In this document: positions 42,716-52,914 of the stretch, piece by piece | Numbering within the stretch: the first letter of the stretch is position 1 | How the letters are laid out: each line of letters starts with the position of its first letter | Source of the DNA: Symbiodinium kawagutii | Lineage: Eukaryota > Sar > Dinophyceae > Suessiales > Symbiodiniaceae | Reading direction: 5' to 3' | Length of the DNA: 64,000 nt | Assembly (NCBI GenBank): GCA_009767595.1 | Contig: VSDK01011740.1 | Span: forward strand, 172,265-236,264 | Program-made: the position numbers and the translations under genes | The notes under the pieces: model-generated | Told to the model about the DNA's origin: nothing | What the model saw: the letters and a program-made list of their open reading frames with translations, nothing else | Databases searched by the model: none

Positions 42716-45700
42716 TCATATCCTCATACATGTATGGATCCTAAACAAACTTCACATCAGTAAGTTCATGCCTAGGTCAAGTTCTTGGATGAGAAGACCA
42801 TCAGCAGAGACACAATTGTTCAGAATGAACAGCTCCTGAAGATTTGCTTGAAGCATCTTGGAACTCGTGTTTGCGTATCTACATTGGAGCTTCATATTCA
42901 ATCGTTTTATCAGCTGATGCAAATTCCAGTGCCAAGTGACTTTCTTCATTCAGCAAGCTTTGGAACTTTGGGAACAATTAGCTGGAGCCCTCAAGAAACA
43001 AGTACTCTGTAGACATACTTCTTGATTGTGATATATTGTCTCATAGGTTTGGTGATGGGTTTCTTCACCTATGAATATGAGGCCTTCTTCTTAAAACATG
43101 GTACCATGGGCATCTGTATGCATCCAATGTATGTATCATATGTTATGTATGGAGATTCTTTTCTAAATACGAGGGTTACAACCACCAATACTTGTTTTTG
43201 TGGGGCTGCGATTCTTTTCGCGTTGCAACACCGTTAAATCATTGTTAGGCCATGTTATTCTCCTTCAAGCGTGGGCATTGCGGAGGATGGTATCCTGCTA
43301 CAATGCAGTTGCACGCCGCCCCCATGTGCCACGTGAAAGGGAAATCCGTCGGATCATGATCAGCCAGGGCATCGAAGTGGAGCTGGACCCAGTGAGATCA
43401 CCACGTGAATCACAGGATCCACAGCCAGAGCCATCAGACTTTGGGGATTCTGGGGATGATGGTAATTGTATGGAGGAAGATTGTGAGTCTGAAGCACAAA
43501 CCGATGACGAGTGTATCGGTGACTTGCCTCTAAAACATATATACCTGTAGGGTAGGATGATCTTTCACTTGTGAATCATATAGATCGGTTTTTTCTAGCA
43601 ATCAATCAATCAACAATCAACCATTCAGGTGAAGATGTTCCTGTTGAAGATGGCGGTACTCTTCCACCGATTGCTGATGCAAAGCCAACGAGTCCACTTG
43701 AGGCATTGTCAACATGATTGCAAATGCCACATCAGTTTCCCTCGAACCAGCAGCCATAGATAGACCACTATAGGCTCCAATGTTCAGACAGCCAGGTGCC
43801 CGACATCAAGGTGGAGCTCACAAGTTCCTGGCGTCGGGTGCTCCAGGAAGCTCTCCAACGCTATGGCCCTTTGTCAAAGGTTGTTGGAAGCGATGGCAAG
43901 CCTATTGCTGTTGTGGGTGGTGATGTCATCGACATTCCCAGTGATGAAGTATTCCCTTTGACTATCCATCCTTTGTCTTTCTTGGGGAGACAGCGTGAAA
44001 GCAAACCTACAGGCAAGAATGACAATGCGATTCTTCCTTCAGTGAAACCTGCAGTGAAACCAGTGACTTCTTCGACATATCCATCCCCATGCTTGGTTAC
44101 ACCGAGCCCAAGAGGCCGGAAGTTTAATGCTTTGGGTTCTCATGCCACAATTGGGAGTTGCCAACAGCTCCAACAAACCCACTTGACTTTTCATTGACAT
44201 GCAGGTACTTCTGCAGCTACCGTGACTCCCCCGAAAGTGAGCCTCCGCGAGGCACTATGTGTTACAGATTAGCTGCCATCATTTCCACCAGCCCAGCCTG
44301 CCAGGCTGCGGAGGCGTGCAAGAAAGAGTTGCAGGCCTTGGAGGAGATCAAACAAGTCCAGCTGCAATTGCGCATGCTGAAAGAACTGAAGCAAGCTGAA
44401 GAGGAGTTGAAGCATTTGACCCAATTGAAATCAGCACGGCAACATCAGGTGACACAGCATCGAGACGAAAATGATCCAGCGCCAAAACAAGATTATCCAT
44501 GTTTCTTGGACGATTACGTGTCAGTTTATTAGATGTGTTCAATCCATCAATTTCTTCACTATCCTGAATGGTCATAGTTCTACTTGATTCCAAAATGTCA
44601 ACCCTGTTCAAAGGTATGGACAACGCAGAGACCCAAGTCATAGAATGTTCAGGCCCGGCAGGGATTGTTTCCAACCTTGATGCTTGACCTTTCCATATTG
44701 GCCTTCCAACCTTTACCTTCCAACCTTGATGTTCTCTCCATCCTGTCCAGGCCCGATGTTGGATGGCGACTTCACTGAGGCAGCGGCTCCGACCACTCAG
44801 GTGCAAGAGGTACCTGCCACTTGTGCGACTACAAATGATCTTCCAAAGAAGGATACACCAACAGCACGTTTGAAGAAATATCTTGCAGAAAAGAAAGCAG
44901 CTAGAGATGACAAACAGCAGGAACCAACAAAGCCGGTTGTGACGGAACCACGTCCAGAAACAACAGCGGTGCCAATTGCCACAACATCAGTGGCTCCTGC
45001 GCAAGACTTGTTGCCACAAAAGCCAGCTGAGTGGGTTGAACATCAAACGCCGGTGACTGCAGATCAGCAACAACCCCCAAAACCACGTGGACGAAAGAAG
45101 GCAAACAAAGGAGAAGCGGATGAGTGCCAGGAGATGGCCAACAAAGCCACCCCCAAAGCAAAGGCCAAAGCAAAGGGGGAACCAAAGGCTAAAGCAAAGA
45201 CCACAAGCAAAACCGGGGTTGATCACAAGAACCAGCCAAAAGCAAAAGCAAAGGCTAAAGGTGCTAAAGCATCAGCCAGCGGTAAGAACAACAAGTCGGC
45301 ACATCCTGAAGAATATGAACCATTAAAGGTTGAAGAGCCAATTGGCATGGACAAGGGCGCAGCATTTGATCAGTATGCTGTGACCTGTGCCAATGAGGAT
45401 GTGCACAAGCTCGAGCAAGCCAAAGCAACACCCCTGCCAGCAGAGCCCACCACAAAGAAAAGGAAACGACCAGAGTCATCAGCCAGCACTGCAAGCACAA
45501 AGGTAGCCAGGCCCAAGGTTGATCCATCGGCAGCATCGACAAGAACAGCCAGGAAACGACCAGCAGCAGAGGCATCCGAAAAAACCAGGAAGCCAGCCAA
45601 CAACCAGGAAGCAGAGAAAAAAGCCAGGTTGAGCAGAAAGTCAGTTGCTTACAAAAGAGAATACAACAAGCAAATCAAAAATGGTGCATACGAAGAAACA

Positions 45701-45812
45701 GCAAGGGCGGCTGCCAAGCAGGTTTCTTAATGCATGTATTAAGTACTTTTTCTGTTGTGCATTTTTTGCTATTTGTGTTTGGTTGATGGTGTTTGTTTTG
45801 TTCTCATGTTGC

Positions 45813-45867
<55 letters not shown>

Positions 45868-46034
45868 ACGATTTGGGGGGTGAACGAAACGTGTTTGAGA
45901 ATGTAGTTTCAGCAACTTTTCGTTCACCCTCATTTTGTTCAACTGTTGTTGCTTGTTGGTTGTTTATATATGTATCTCTTGTGATGTTGGTGGCATCCCT
46001 TCTGCCTGCCCAGGCTTACAAAGACTGTGACTGA
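42585..46034 (+). CDS. Gene A2: helical protein with Lys/Ala-rich tail (module 2)
   Basis: Exon candidates: 42585-42715 (MDEIASKSTTDLAREWETCS), 42781-42875 (VKFLDEKTISRDTIVQNEQL), 43048-43090 (GFFTYEYE), 43266-43550 (AWALRRMVSCYNAVARRPHV), 43629-43715, 43797-44160 (DIKVELTSSWRRVLQEALQR), 44205-44264, 44307-44447 (long helix, LQLRMLKELKQAEEELKHLT), 44750-45721 and the last exon 46014-46034. The product has an N-terminal helical module ending in the Glu-Ala-Trp-Ala motif, a middle domain with a coiled coil, then a disordered KAKAK tail closing with SRKSVAYKREYNKQIKNG. I recall the SRKSxAY...A ending as a frequent C terminus in dinoflagellate predicted proteins. Domain order matches A1. The start codon follows no clear leader signal, and some introns lack good GT donors. 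Confidence 0.6.
43266..43550 (+). CDS. Gene A2 exon with AWALRRM motif
   Basis: Reads AWALRRMVSCYNAVARRPHV and PREREIRRIMISQGIEVELD, then an acidic tail with DDECIGDLPLK, ending TAG at 43548. The preceding exon ends in Y-E-Y-E, so the intact motif would be E-A-W-A as in A1, but the exact intron ends could not be placed with standard donors. Confidence 0.6.
   Translation, partial: QAWALRRMVSCYNAVARRPHVPREREIRRIMISQGIEVELDPVRSPRESQDPQPEPSDFGDSGDDGNCMEEDCESEAQTDDECIGDLPLKHIYL
43797..44160 (+). CDS. Gene A2 exon, SSWRRVLQEAL segment
   Basis: Reads DIKVELTSSWRRVLQEALQR, then YGPLSKVVGSDGKPIAVVGG and DVIDIPSDE. It is followed by a Ser/Pro-rich linker. The first part looks like a folded domain; no family is named. 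Confidence 0.65.
44307..44447 (+). CDS. Gene A2 exon: coiled coil
   Basis: After CCTGCCAG and before GTGACA. It reads AAEACKKELQALEEIKQVQL, then RMLKELKQAEEELKHLTQLK. A clear heptad repeat with Leu at a/d positions. Confidence 0.65.
44750..45721 (+). CDS. Gene A2 exon: KAKAK-rich tail
   Basis: After CTGTCCAG it reads MLDGDFTEAAAPTTQVQEVP, has an early helix (ARLKKYLAEKKAARDDKQQE), repeated KAKAKAKG tracts around 45150-45280, and closes RKSVAYKREYNKQIKNGAYE and AKQ before a GTTTCT donor. Reading past the donor would stop two codons later; splicing to 46014 instead adds A-Y-K-D-C-D. Confidence 0.75.
45814..45867. repeat. (TTG)n microsatellite
   Basis: About 18 TTG units inside the last intron of gene A2. 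It is the reverse complement of the (CAA)n tract at 27112. Confidence 0.95.
46014..46034 (+). CDS. Gene A2 terminal exon (6 codons plus stop)
   Basis: After CTGCCTGCCCAG it reads AYKDCD, then TGA, completing the tail as A-K-Q-A-Y-K-D-C-D. The pyrimidine-rich acceptor is strong, and phase 0 matches the donor at 45722. Confidence 0.6.
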   Translation, partial: AYKDCD

Positions 46035-46039
46035 GGGAG

Positions 46040-46820
46040 TGCGATGGTGAGGATCTGGCCAGGGGTTCGGTAGGCTGTAGTGGCTTTTTGGTCAGCTTTT
46101 GGCTTGCTCAGGCAACACTAAATCAAATTTAAATTCTGAATCATAAATTGTGATCCATCACATTCCATCACTAAAGGCACCCTAACGAATGATTTCTATG
46201 AGTGGCCTCGAACAGCCTTGCAGCATCTCTTTGGTGGATGCTGAATATTTTGTTTTGCGATCCTGTGTGAAACCTACACACAGGATGATTAATTTGATAC
46301 CATCGAGCAATTAGGTGGGCACTACAGCATGCAACTGCAAATATGGACAGTAGCATTGCTGGCCCATGTGGAGCATCCGTGCAGGGGTTTCGGGTGAAAA
46401 TGTGCAAATTTGATGACTTGCATCTCTCTCTGTAGTCATGCCTTCCATGATTCCCATCTTTACTTAGCGGCCCGGCCTTGGAGGCGCATGGAGCGATGGA
46501 TGTGGAGAGCTGGTTCGAAAGGTCACACCTGCAGGTTTCAGCCATGAAGTCAGCAGTGGAGCCATCTTAGTCGATCTTCATCAGTTCATATCTTTAATTT
46601 CCTCCTCAGAGTTTTCTGCTCAGGGTAGGCAGTGATTTAGTGGATCCAAAATGGAGTCTCGCAATTCCATAGTTGTGAACTTGGCCCAAATGCAGTGCCC
46701 CAAAGTTCGGTTCCCAGTGGTGCCTGTACATATATGGAATAACCATGTTTGATTATTGAGCTAAGGTCTTCATCGCAATTGTCCAACGCTCAAGGTCAAG
46801 CTGTTTCAATTTGGGTGTAT
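46040..46820. other. Spacer between A2 and B2
   Basis: No coding-looking exon was found. An (AT)n tract follows at 46825-46849. Confidence 0.45.
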
Positions 46821-46877
46821 GTATAATATATATATATATATATATATAAATCTTTACATTCTCGGGGCACCGCAGAA

Positions 46878-46987
46878 AACCAAGCCATCGTTGAGGTGCT
46901 TTTGGTCCAATGGAGCTATGAAGTCAAGCCCAAGTACGATCTCGTGGAGCTTTTCAGTGGGAAAGGAAATGTTGGTCAAGTATGGAG
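46878..46987 (+). CDS. Methyltransferase-like motif I exon (B2)
   Basis: After CACCGCAG it reads NQAIVEVLLVQWSYEVKPKY and DLVELFSGKGNVGQVWR. The Arg codon is split AG|G over an intron that starts GCATGT and ends GCCAG; joining gives V-W-R-E-A-G-L-S-V-G, as expected after motif I. Confidence 0.75.
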
Positions 46988-49900
46988 GCATGTAGATATG
47001 CACATGCATGGGTGTACAGTTCTATGGATTTGTTTCCAATAATGGAGCAACCTGCGTCTTAGCACTTGCCAGGGAAGCTGGCCTATCTGTTGGACAATAT
47101 GATTGGGATGAAAGCCGAAGGGGTATGAATTTTCTTTCCTGTGGTGGCTTTGCGTCGGTCCCTCATTTTTTGCACTATGAGTTTTGAGATCATTGTGCCG
47201 ACTAATTCAATGGTTTGCCCAGGACAGCTATCTTCATGGTCTTATGTCTACTTCCATTTGGCCTAGTTCTCCTTGGACCTGACTGTTCGTCATGGACAGT
47301 GATAGCCCGTGGATCGTCCCATCGTACCATCATGAACCCTTGGGGTGACCAATCAAGTGCATGGGTGAGGGGAGCGAATTTGATGATATCTCGGAATCTC
47401 AACTGCATATTGATGGATGTGATGTGAACCATTGCTAGCCTAGCCATCCATGTGCAGCTGCAGCTTCTGGATTCTAGAGTCTCTGTCAAACTGAGGGTGA
47501 CCCTTCTCCTCTACTTGGTAACAGCCCTTTACGCAATCTATGTCATGGAGCAACCCCAGGGGAGCGAACCGGTGTTGTCTAGACATTGGAGGTTTCAGCA
47601 CTTTTGCAATGAGATTGCATTTGTTTTTTGGTAGCAATTAACTTGCAACATGAATCGAATACGAGTCCATGGGTACAATGGTAAACCATATGTTCGTTAC
47701 CCTTGCGTTGAGGTATTCAAAAAGAGGTTTTGGATGCTCCTTCATGGAGCGCCAACTTCAAAACCAACATGCTGCTGGTCAAGCGATGAAACAATATTGG
47801 ATGCGTTGGTCTTGGGCTTAGATATACTTCGTTTCGTCATTACAATTGGAAACACCGTCTTGGAACCCCGTGTATGGAATCTACAAATGTGGTACTCGGG
47901 AGGTGACCTGCTTTTTTTGGGAAAGATTTCACTTGAAAAATGTAGGAATATGTTTTGCCTTATTGTCTCTCGGGCTCCCAGGACCTTGGTCGACTGACAA
48001 AGGAAGTGAAGGAATCCCAGACTTCGGTGACCACCACTCGCTTCTAGTCCACCAATATGTTTGCTTAAACAATGTACATTCTTTGGCATTCCTGTTCAAA
48101 CTCGATCTATATGTGACTTAAGGAAAATATATAGCCAAATGTGATGGAAAGAAAAGATTCTGCGGCACAGCAGAGCTGAAAACAACGCAGTCAAGAACTT
48201 AGTCCATGCATGGAAGACAACACATATGAAACAATTGTTCCAATCAAAGTCTGCTGACTATAGGTCTTATCCCCGTGGACTCGGGCACAATTTGCTTGCA
48301 AGCTATCGTGTAGCCAGTCAAAGGCCAAGGCTGGATTTGAGGCAGAAACTTGCAATCAATCCTCGTGTCACTGATTTAGAGATATTCCGTTCACTTCCCA
48401 TTGGTGACCCTTGGGTAGATGCACAGCTGCCAAGTGTTTTCCTCTATTTGTACAAGATTGCCAATGTTCCTGATGGATGGTATGCAACTATGGATTCACT
48501 TCGGCAAGAAATGGAGAAGTATGTTTCTAGGTTGCAAACACTTGTGATTGATCAAATGTATGGGTTATTCTCAAATTCTCTCCCAATCATTGATTTGCTG
48601 CCCAATGCTCTCTGAGGTGCTGACTGCAGATGACTTGAGTTCACTGAGCACTGCCCAAACCTAGTTTGAGCAAGCTGCGGATAGCCCAGTTTCGAAATTC
48701 GGGAGCTGGCAGGGTGGTGAACGGTTCCAGTGCAAAAATCATACACATAATGAAAAAAAACATAAAATATAGCAAAAAAGCTCGACCAATTTTTGGAGCA
48801 AAACGACTTCAAAATCCAGCCAAACGCTAGCAAATACCGTCAAACGACCACAAATCCCAAAAAGTAGTACGATCGGGTTTTTGCATGTTTCGCAGAAATT
48901 GCTGTTTTTTGGTTCCAGTTCTGTTAGTTCGCTCACCCCTGTGCAATTCATAGCTGGCTTTCCCAGCTTTTGTGAGACTCTCCCTGTCTTTACATGCAAG
49001 CTACAAGGGAAAAATGTGATGTGTTGATGGCTGCGAGACTTTAACCATGGCAGTAAGCAATTGTATAGCCACCTATATTGATTGCAACCATTTCCGCACT
49101 GTTCTTGCTCAAGGCTTTGCGTTCATTCTTAAGAAGTATGGAACCTTGTCCATCATTTAGGGAAGGTATGGCTACTTTGGGTGGCCAACCATTGGGTGAT
49201 GATGCATCCTTGGATGAGAGGATTGCGGTTCCTAGGATGCATGATTGTTTGAATTCTAGATCTCCAAATGGTCACAAACAAACACACATCATCAGAAGAC
49301 TTTGGTAAAGAATCCCCCAGCTGACCAGCGGCTGCGACTGCTTAGGCTGCCCAAGCTCGCCTGGATAGATTGCAGCAGGAGATGGGTGACCTGCATGGGA
49401 CAGACCCAAGTCCAAATCTTGGAGGCACATGCCAAGCTGAACGGTCGTAGATCCTATATGTATACATTCCACATGCGCAGCTCTGTCATCTTCAAGACAC
49501 GAAAGCTCATATTACACGCACACACGTCCCATGTGCTCAGGTCCTGGTTTCAGTCTTCCACGTGCAGCTGGTGCATTCACACCGGGGTTGGGAACACGGA
49601 CACTTGAACGAGGGGGGTCAGCAGGTTTAACTTCAGCAGCCAGTGCTGAATCCCTGGCAACCTCTCTCCAACCTGTGCCATCACCCCCTGCTACACCAGC
49701 TCCCAAGGAAAATGCTTGGACCCCGCCAAACAGTGTCATCACTAAGCTGCAAAACTTCCATGTAACTACGCCCAAGGAAGGGAAGCAAGCAAATGAGGAA
49801 GCACCACCGCAGAGTGCGCAGCCTGAGGAACAACTTAGCGCAGAGGACTATGCATTGAAACATGGAGAGACCTTCACGTTGGATGATACCCATCCAGACA

Positions 49901-52470
49901 CCCCTGCCGAGACCACTCCAGACTCTGATGTCGTAATGGTTTCGTCAAGCCCTGGACACATCATCGAACCTGAAAATCAGCTGGGATTGGAATCGCAGCC
50001 AAGCCCTTTGGATTCGGTCGAACAACAAGCAAGCTTGTCAGTTCCAAACAAAGAGGTTGCCCAGACCCAGGAAGGATCTTCATCGCAGGGAAATGCAAAG
50101 GATGAGGCTTTGACCACCTCTGAGTTGAAGGCGCCTGAAAAAGGGACATCAGCAAAACCCAGTTCAAGCACGGCAGCTCAGCAACCAGAGCCAGCTAAGC
50201 ATCCAAAGGCAGACCCCCCCAAACCTGCAGCGGAACCAACGAACAAATATGCAGATGGCACCTATTGGAAGTTCTGGGCTTAGTTATGTTGATATGCAAC
50301 TATGTTGTTGGTATGCTTAATTCACTCCCTCACTCACCCACCCACACACACACACCACAGCTCAGGCTTCGCAACTACGTCAAACCCAACAGGAGGGGTG
50401 AGGTGAAAGCAAGCGAGAACGTTCTCAAGATGTTTAAGAGCGACAAGGGAAGTGTCTAGCCTTGAAAACTATATAGTATATAGTTTTGGTCCATCCATGC
50501 ATGATTCTTTTTCAAGTGGGAACCCATTGAGGACAGGAACTTCGCACTCTCTTGCTTGAGCACGGAACCTTCGAGGCAGTGGAGGTCCAGTTGCTGAAGA
50601 AACAAAAGGAAGAAGAAACTCACAACCTACAAGGTGGTTGGCACAACAGGATCTCTCTCAAGGAAAACCTCAAATGGAGCGAGTCACTTAGCTCGTACAT
50701 GCTGTTTGCGCATGTATCTTCTACATGTATGTGGGACATAGATGTATCAACATGTAAATTAATTATACATCATATGGTAACATGTATGTATACATGTGTG
50801 TGTGCTGATTTGTGTACAGCATCTATATATAGTTGCAGGTTCCAGGGCGACCAAATCTGTGCATTTAAAAGTGTTTCTTTCAACTTGCATTGGTGTGTCA
50901 TGCATCTAAGGGAAATGATAGAAAACAGTCGTAAGTGGGCTTTGGCCCGTGGCCTGGTGGAGATTAACGAAGTGCACGGTTGCGAAGAGTGGCGCATACC
51001 AACAGACCGCACGTTCTCACATCAATCGAGCACATCGACAGAGACGAGCCAGAAAGTGAACTTTGTGACAAAGGATCCACATGTGGCAAAGCATTCAAAA
51101 TCATGTGGCTGTGTGTGTGTGTATGTACGCATGTTGCATGTTCTTATGTACTCGATCAATCCAACAGGACGCCGATGGTTCCATGCTAGATTCAAACACA
51201 GACCGAGAGGCTCTCTTGGGGTTCCTTTGCTGCAGGTTTGGTGTCTCTCTTGTGCATGCGTTTCTGTGCTCACCTTGAATTACCTATACATACCTTGCAC
51301 ACCATGCTAGGAATGGACTGTCCTCAAGTTCTACACAGCACATCAATGCGAATGCGGTCCAATCAGCAGCTAGCGCCAAGACCCAAACGTTGCCTGTTCT
51401 ACAAGCCAACCAGGATCCATACAGTTGCCTAGTTGCACTATATATGTATATATACATCCCTTCCTGTTTCCTTTTGTTTCTATCATGATGAGGTCTTTTG
51501 CCAGTTCCTGTTTCCTTTTGTTTCTATCATGATGAGGTCTTTTGCCAGCTTTCATTGAGGGTGTAGCGAAGAAAATGTCAAAGGCGGAGGAGCAACAGGA
51601 GCCAACAATGAAAACTCAAATTCAAACAAGTAAAGCATATTAGGTGCCCACATTGTCTGTGCACCATGCAGGAAAAGTTGGAGGGAATTGGGGGTGAAAG
51701 AGCCACAAGGCAGGAGAGCCAATCTAAGTATCACATGTTTGCGTAGAGTACTTTGACCAGGATGATTGCAGAGATCAAGGCCAAGGTCACCGGCTTCGAC
51801 AACCTCTACAACAAGTTGCTGAAACTTCAGCAAGATGCATGTGTTGTAGGTACACCAAGCAGGCTCACATGGTTCTTTGTTGGACAACCAGTTCAAGATG
51901 TTCATTTGTTTTGGATTCAATCGAGTTCGAAAACATGCCATGTTTCATGTTTCAACTTGCGCCAGTGACGACAAGAAGGGTCTGGCCACTGCTTTTGTGC
52001 AGTGTACCCAGCACGACGTTCAAATCAACAACATCCTTTCTCGCGCAAGGACTTGGAGCAAACAAGTTGCAATTTCAACCAATTGTTTCATTCTGCACTT
52101 ATTGAACTGCGCGCAGGAACATCAAGCCAGTGAAAGCGAAGGCGAAAGCTTCCAGTAGCAAACAGCCAGCAGTTGCCATGAAAGACCGGAAACGAAAACA
52201 ACCAGCGAAGGCTGAGGATCAGGAGGATGAACCAGAGAAGGATGAAGTAGAGGAGGATGAAGAACCAGCTGAGGAACCGGAGATACCGCAAACCAAGAAA
52301 CGCAAAACTAGGCCTAGCAGTTGTTCCAAGACAGAGCCAAAGGCAAAGCCTGAGCCTAAGTCTTCGGCCAAAAAAAAGGCAAGAAGGCAAAGTGATTTGA
52401 ATTTGCCAATGTCCCCAAAACACCTTATATATACCACTAGGCGGTCAAAGCTGTTTTCATTTGGCTAGTA
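46878..52470 (+). CDS. Gene B2: C5-methyltransferase-like domain plus helical and Lys-rich domains (module 2)
   Basis: Exons: 46878-46987 (motif I), 47073-47150, 47211-47393 (PDC), 47496-47620 (EQP), 47713-47808, 47982-48041, 48135-48189, 48264-48479, 49346-49440, 49541-50277, 50361-50453, 50537-50690, 50917-51055, 51168-51235, 51311-51427, about 51555-51612, 51671-51718, 51755-51840, 51967-52060 and 52117-52468. The N-terminal domain has FSGKG for cofactor binding, GPDCSSW with a potential nucleophilic Cys, and MEQP with the potential Glu. The middle carries YWKFWLRLRNYVKP and a helix-rich region, and the end is KAKAK/KAKPEPK-rich. Order matches B1. Several introns start GA or GC. I recall it as an abundant dinoflagellate family without known function; DNA methylation is plausible from motifs only. 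Confidence 0.65.
47211..47393 (+). CDS. Methyltransferase-like catalytic PDC exon (B2)
   Basis: Open from about 47211. It reads LPFGLVLLGPDCSSWTVIAR, GSSHRTIMNPWGDQSSAW and GANLMISR. P-D-C replaces P-P-C of B1 but keeps the Cys. The exon ends TCTCG and the intron starts GAATCT, the same codon and phase as the GA intron in B1. Confidence 0.75.
47496..47620 (+). CDS. Methyltransferase-like EQP exon (B2)
   Basis: After AACTGAG, one leading base, then VTLLLYLVTALYAIYVMEQP, QGSEPVLSRHWRFQHFCNEI and AF. The donor is GTTTTT, and phase 0 to the next exon yields A-F-V-F-K-K-R-F-W-M. Confidence 0.75.
47713..47808 (+). CDS. Gene B2 exon, KRFWMLLHGAPTSKP
   Basis: After GCGTTGAG and before GTCTTG. It reads VFKKRFWMLLHGAPTSKPTC and CWSSDETILDAL. 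The F-W-M...H-G-A...K-P-T...W pattern is constant in the family as I recall it. Confidence 0.7.
47982..48189 (+). CDS. Gene B2 exons: LTKEVKE and GKKRFCGT segments
   Basis: Two short exons, 47982-48041 (DLGRLTKEVKESQTSVTTTR) and 48135-48189 (CDGKKRFCGTAELKTTQ), with an intron between. The second ends CA|GTCAAG and joins the next exon to restore Q-S-Y-P-R-G-L-G. Confidence 0.65.
48264..48479 (+). CDS. Gene B2 exon, YPRGLG and DPWVDAQL segments
   Basis: One leading base, then SYPRGLGHNLLASYRVASQR, a stretch ending LPIGDPWVDAQLPSVFLYLY and NVPDG, then a GTATGC donor. It corresponds to 14962-15540 of B1 compressed into one exon, that is, introns differ between the copies. Confidence 0.7.
49346..49440 (+). 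CDS. Gene B2 exon, short helix
   Basis: After CTGCTTAG it reads AAQARLDRLQQEMGDLHGTD. The 3' end is uncertain. Confidence 0.45.
49541..50277 (+). CDS. Gene B2 exon: disordered linker ending DGTYWKFW
   Basis: After TGTGCTCAG, 245 codons with two leading bases. Ser/Pro/Glu/Ala-rich, ending ADGTYWKFW. The intron begins GCTTAG (GC donor) and ends CCACAG; the join Y-W-K-F-W-L-R-L-R-N-Y is in phase. Y-W-K followed by a basic helix is a family landmark. Confidence 0.75.
50361..50690 (+). CDS. Gene B2 exons: LRLRNYVKP and ELRTLLLEHG segments
   Basis: Exon 50361-50453 (LRLRNYVKPNRRGEVKASEN, VLKMFKSDKGS, donor GTCTAG) and exon 50537 to about 50690 (ELRTLLLEHGTFEAVEVQLL, KKQKEEETHNLQGGWHNRIS) join in phase 0. 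The G-G-W-x-x-x-x-x-L ending fits the family. Confidence 0.7.
50917..51055 (+). CDS. Gene B2 exon, WALARGLVEINEVHG
   Basis: Reads NSRKWALARGLVEINEVHGC and EEWRIPTDRTFSHQSSTSTE, ending before GTGAAC. It continues the helical domain after YWK. Confidence 0.6.
51168..51427 (+). CDS. Gene B2 linker exons
   Basis: Exon 51168-51235 after CCAACAG (DADGSMLDSNTDREALLGFL) and exon 51311-51427 after TGCTAG (NGLSSSSTQHINANAVQSAA, then SAKTQTLPVLQANQDPY). Low-complexity linkers. Confidence 0.5.
51461..51548. repeat. Exact 44-bp tandem duplication
   Basis: TTCCTGTTTCCTTTTGTTTC begins both copies, at 51461 and 51505; the two 44-bp units appear identical. It lies in a B2 intron and duplicates an acceptor-like TTTTGCCAG. 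Confidence 0.95.
51671..52060 (+). CDS. Gene B2 coiled-coil exons
   Basis: Exons 51671-51718 (EKLEGIGGERATRQESQSK), 51755-51840 (TRMIAEIKAKVTGFDNLYNK, LLKLQQDA) and 51967-52060 (DDKKGLATAFVQCTQHDVQI, NNILSRA). All are helical and charged, like the B1 exons at 19606-20825. Confidence 0.55.
52117..52468 (+). CDS. Gene B2 exon: KAKAK/KAKPEPK-rich end
   Basis: After GCGCGCAG it reads NIKPVKAKAKASSSKQPAVA, an acidic middle with EEDEEPAEEPEIPQT, then KTEPKAKPEPKSSAKKKARR. It ends TAG at 52466-52468, or continues by splicing into the C2 region; the residues DLNLPMSPKH just before the end resemble the family start of the next domain. Confidence 0.65.
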
Positions 52471-52794
52471 GTTGTTTTTGGATTGGGGAGGAGCATTGGT
52501 AAACGTATAATATGCGCTGCGGCTCTTGTACGTGAGCCCACATTTTGGCCTTGACGTCATCGATGATCACGTCGATCATTGTGAACCATGTCCTTGGCGA
52601 ACTCGGGGAAAAAGTGTTCCATGCACACTGCATTCCTCAGTTATGTATATACATATATATAACATATGGTACTTAGGACACCCTATGCAGAAACATGTGG
52701 GCCAGGTGTCTGCGGTGCACAACTTGCCAAGAACATTGGTTTGGACCTCAATTTTGTTTTCTCTGAATTGTCGACTTAGCAAACATTGGTGCCA

Positions 52795-52894
52795 AGGTGA
52801 TGCCAATGGGGGATCGGATACATCTGATGCTGACTCTGAATTGGCCAGGGAGTTATTTCAAGACTACATGTCTGGTGTATCTTGGTTGGATTAA
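52795..52894 (+). CDS. Exon between B2 and C2 (acidic helix)
   Basis: After GTGCCAAG it reads DANGGSDTSDADSELARELF, then QDYMSGVSWLD and TAA. It may be the end of B2 or a linker exon of a B2-C2 fusion. Confidence 0.45.
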
Positions 52895-52914
52895 ACAGTA
52901 TAAGTTTCTGCATC

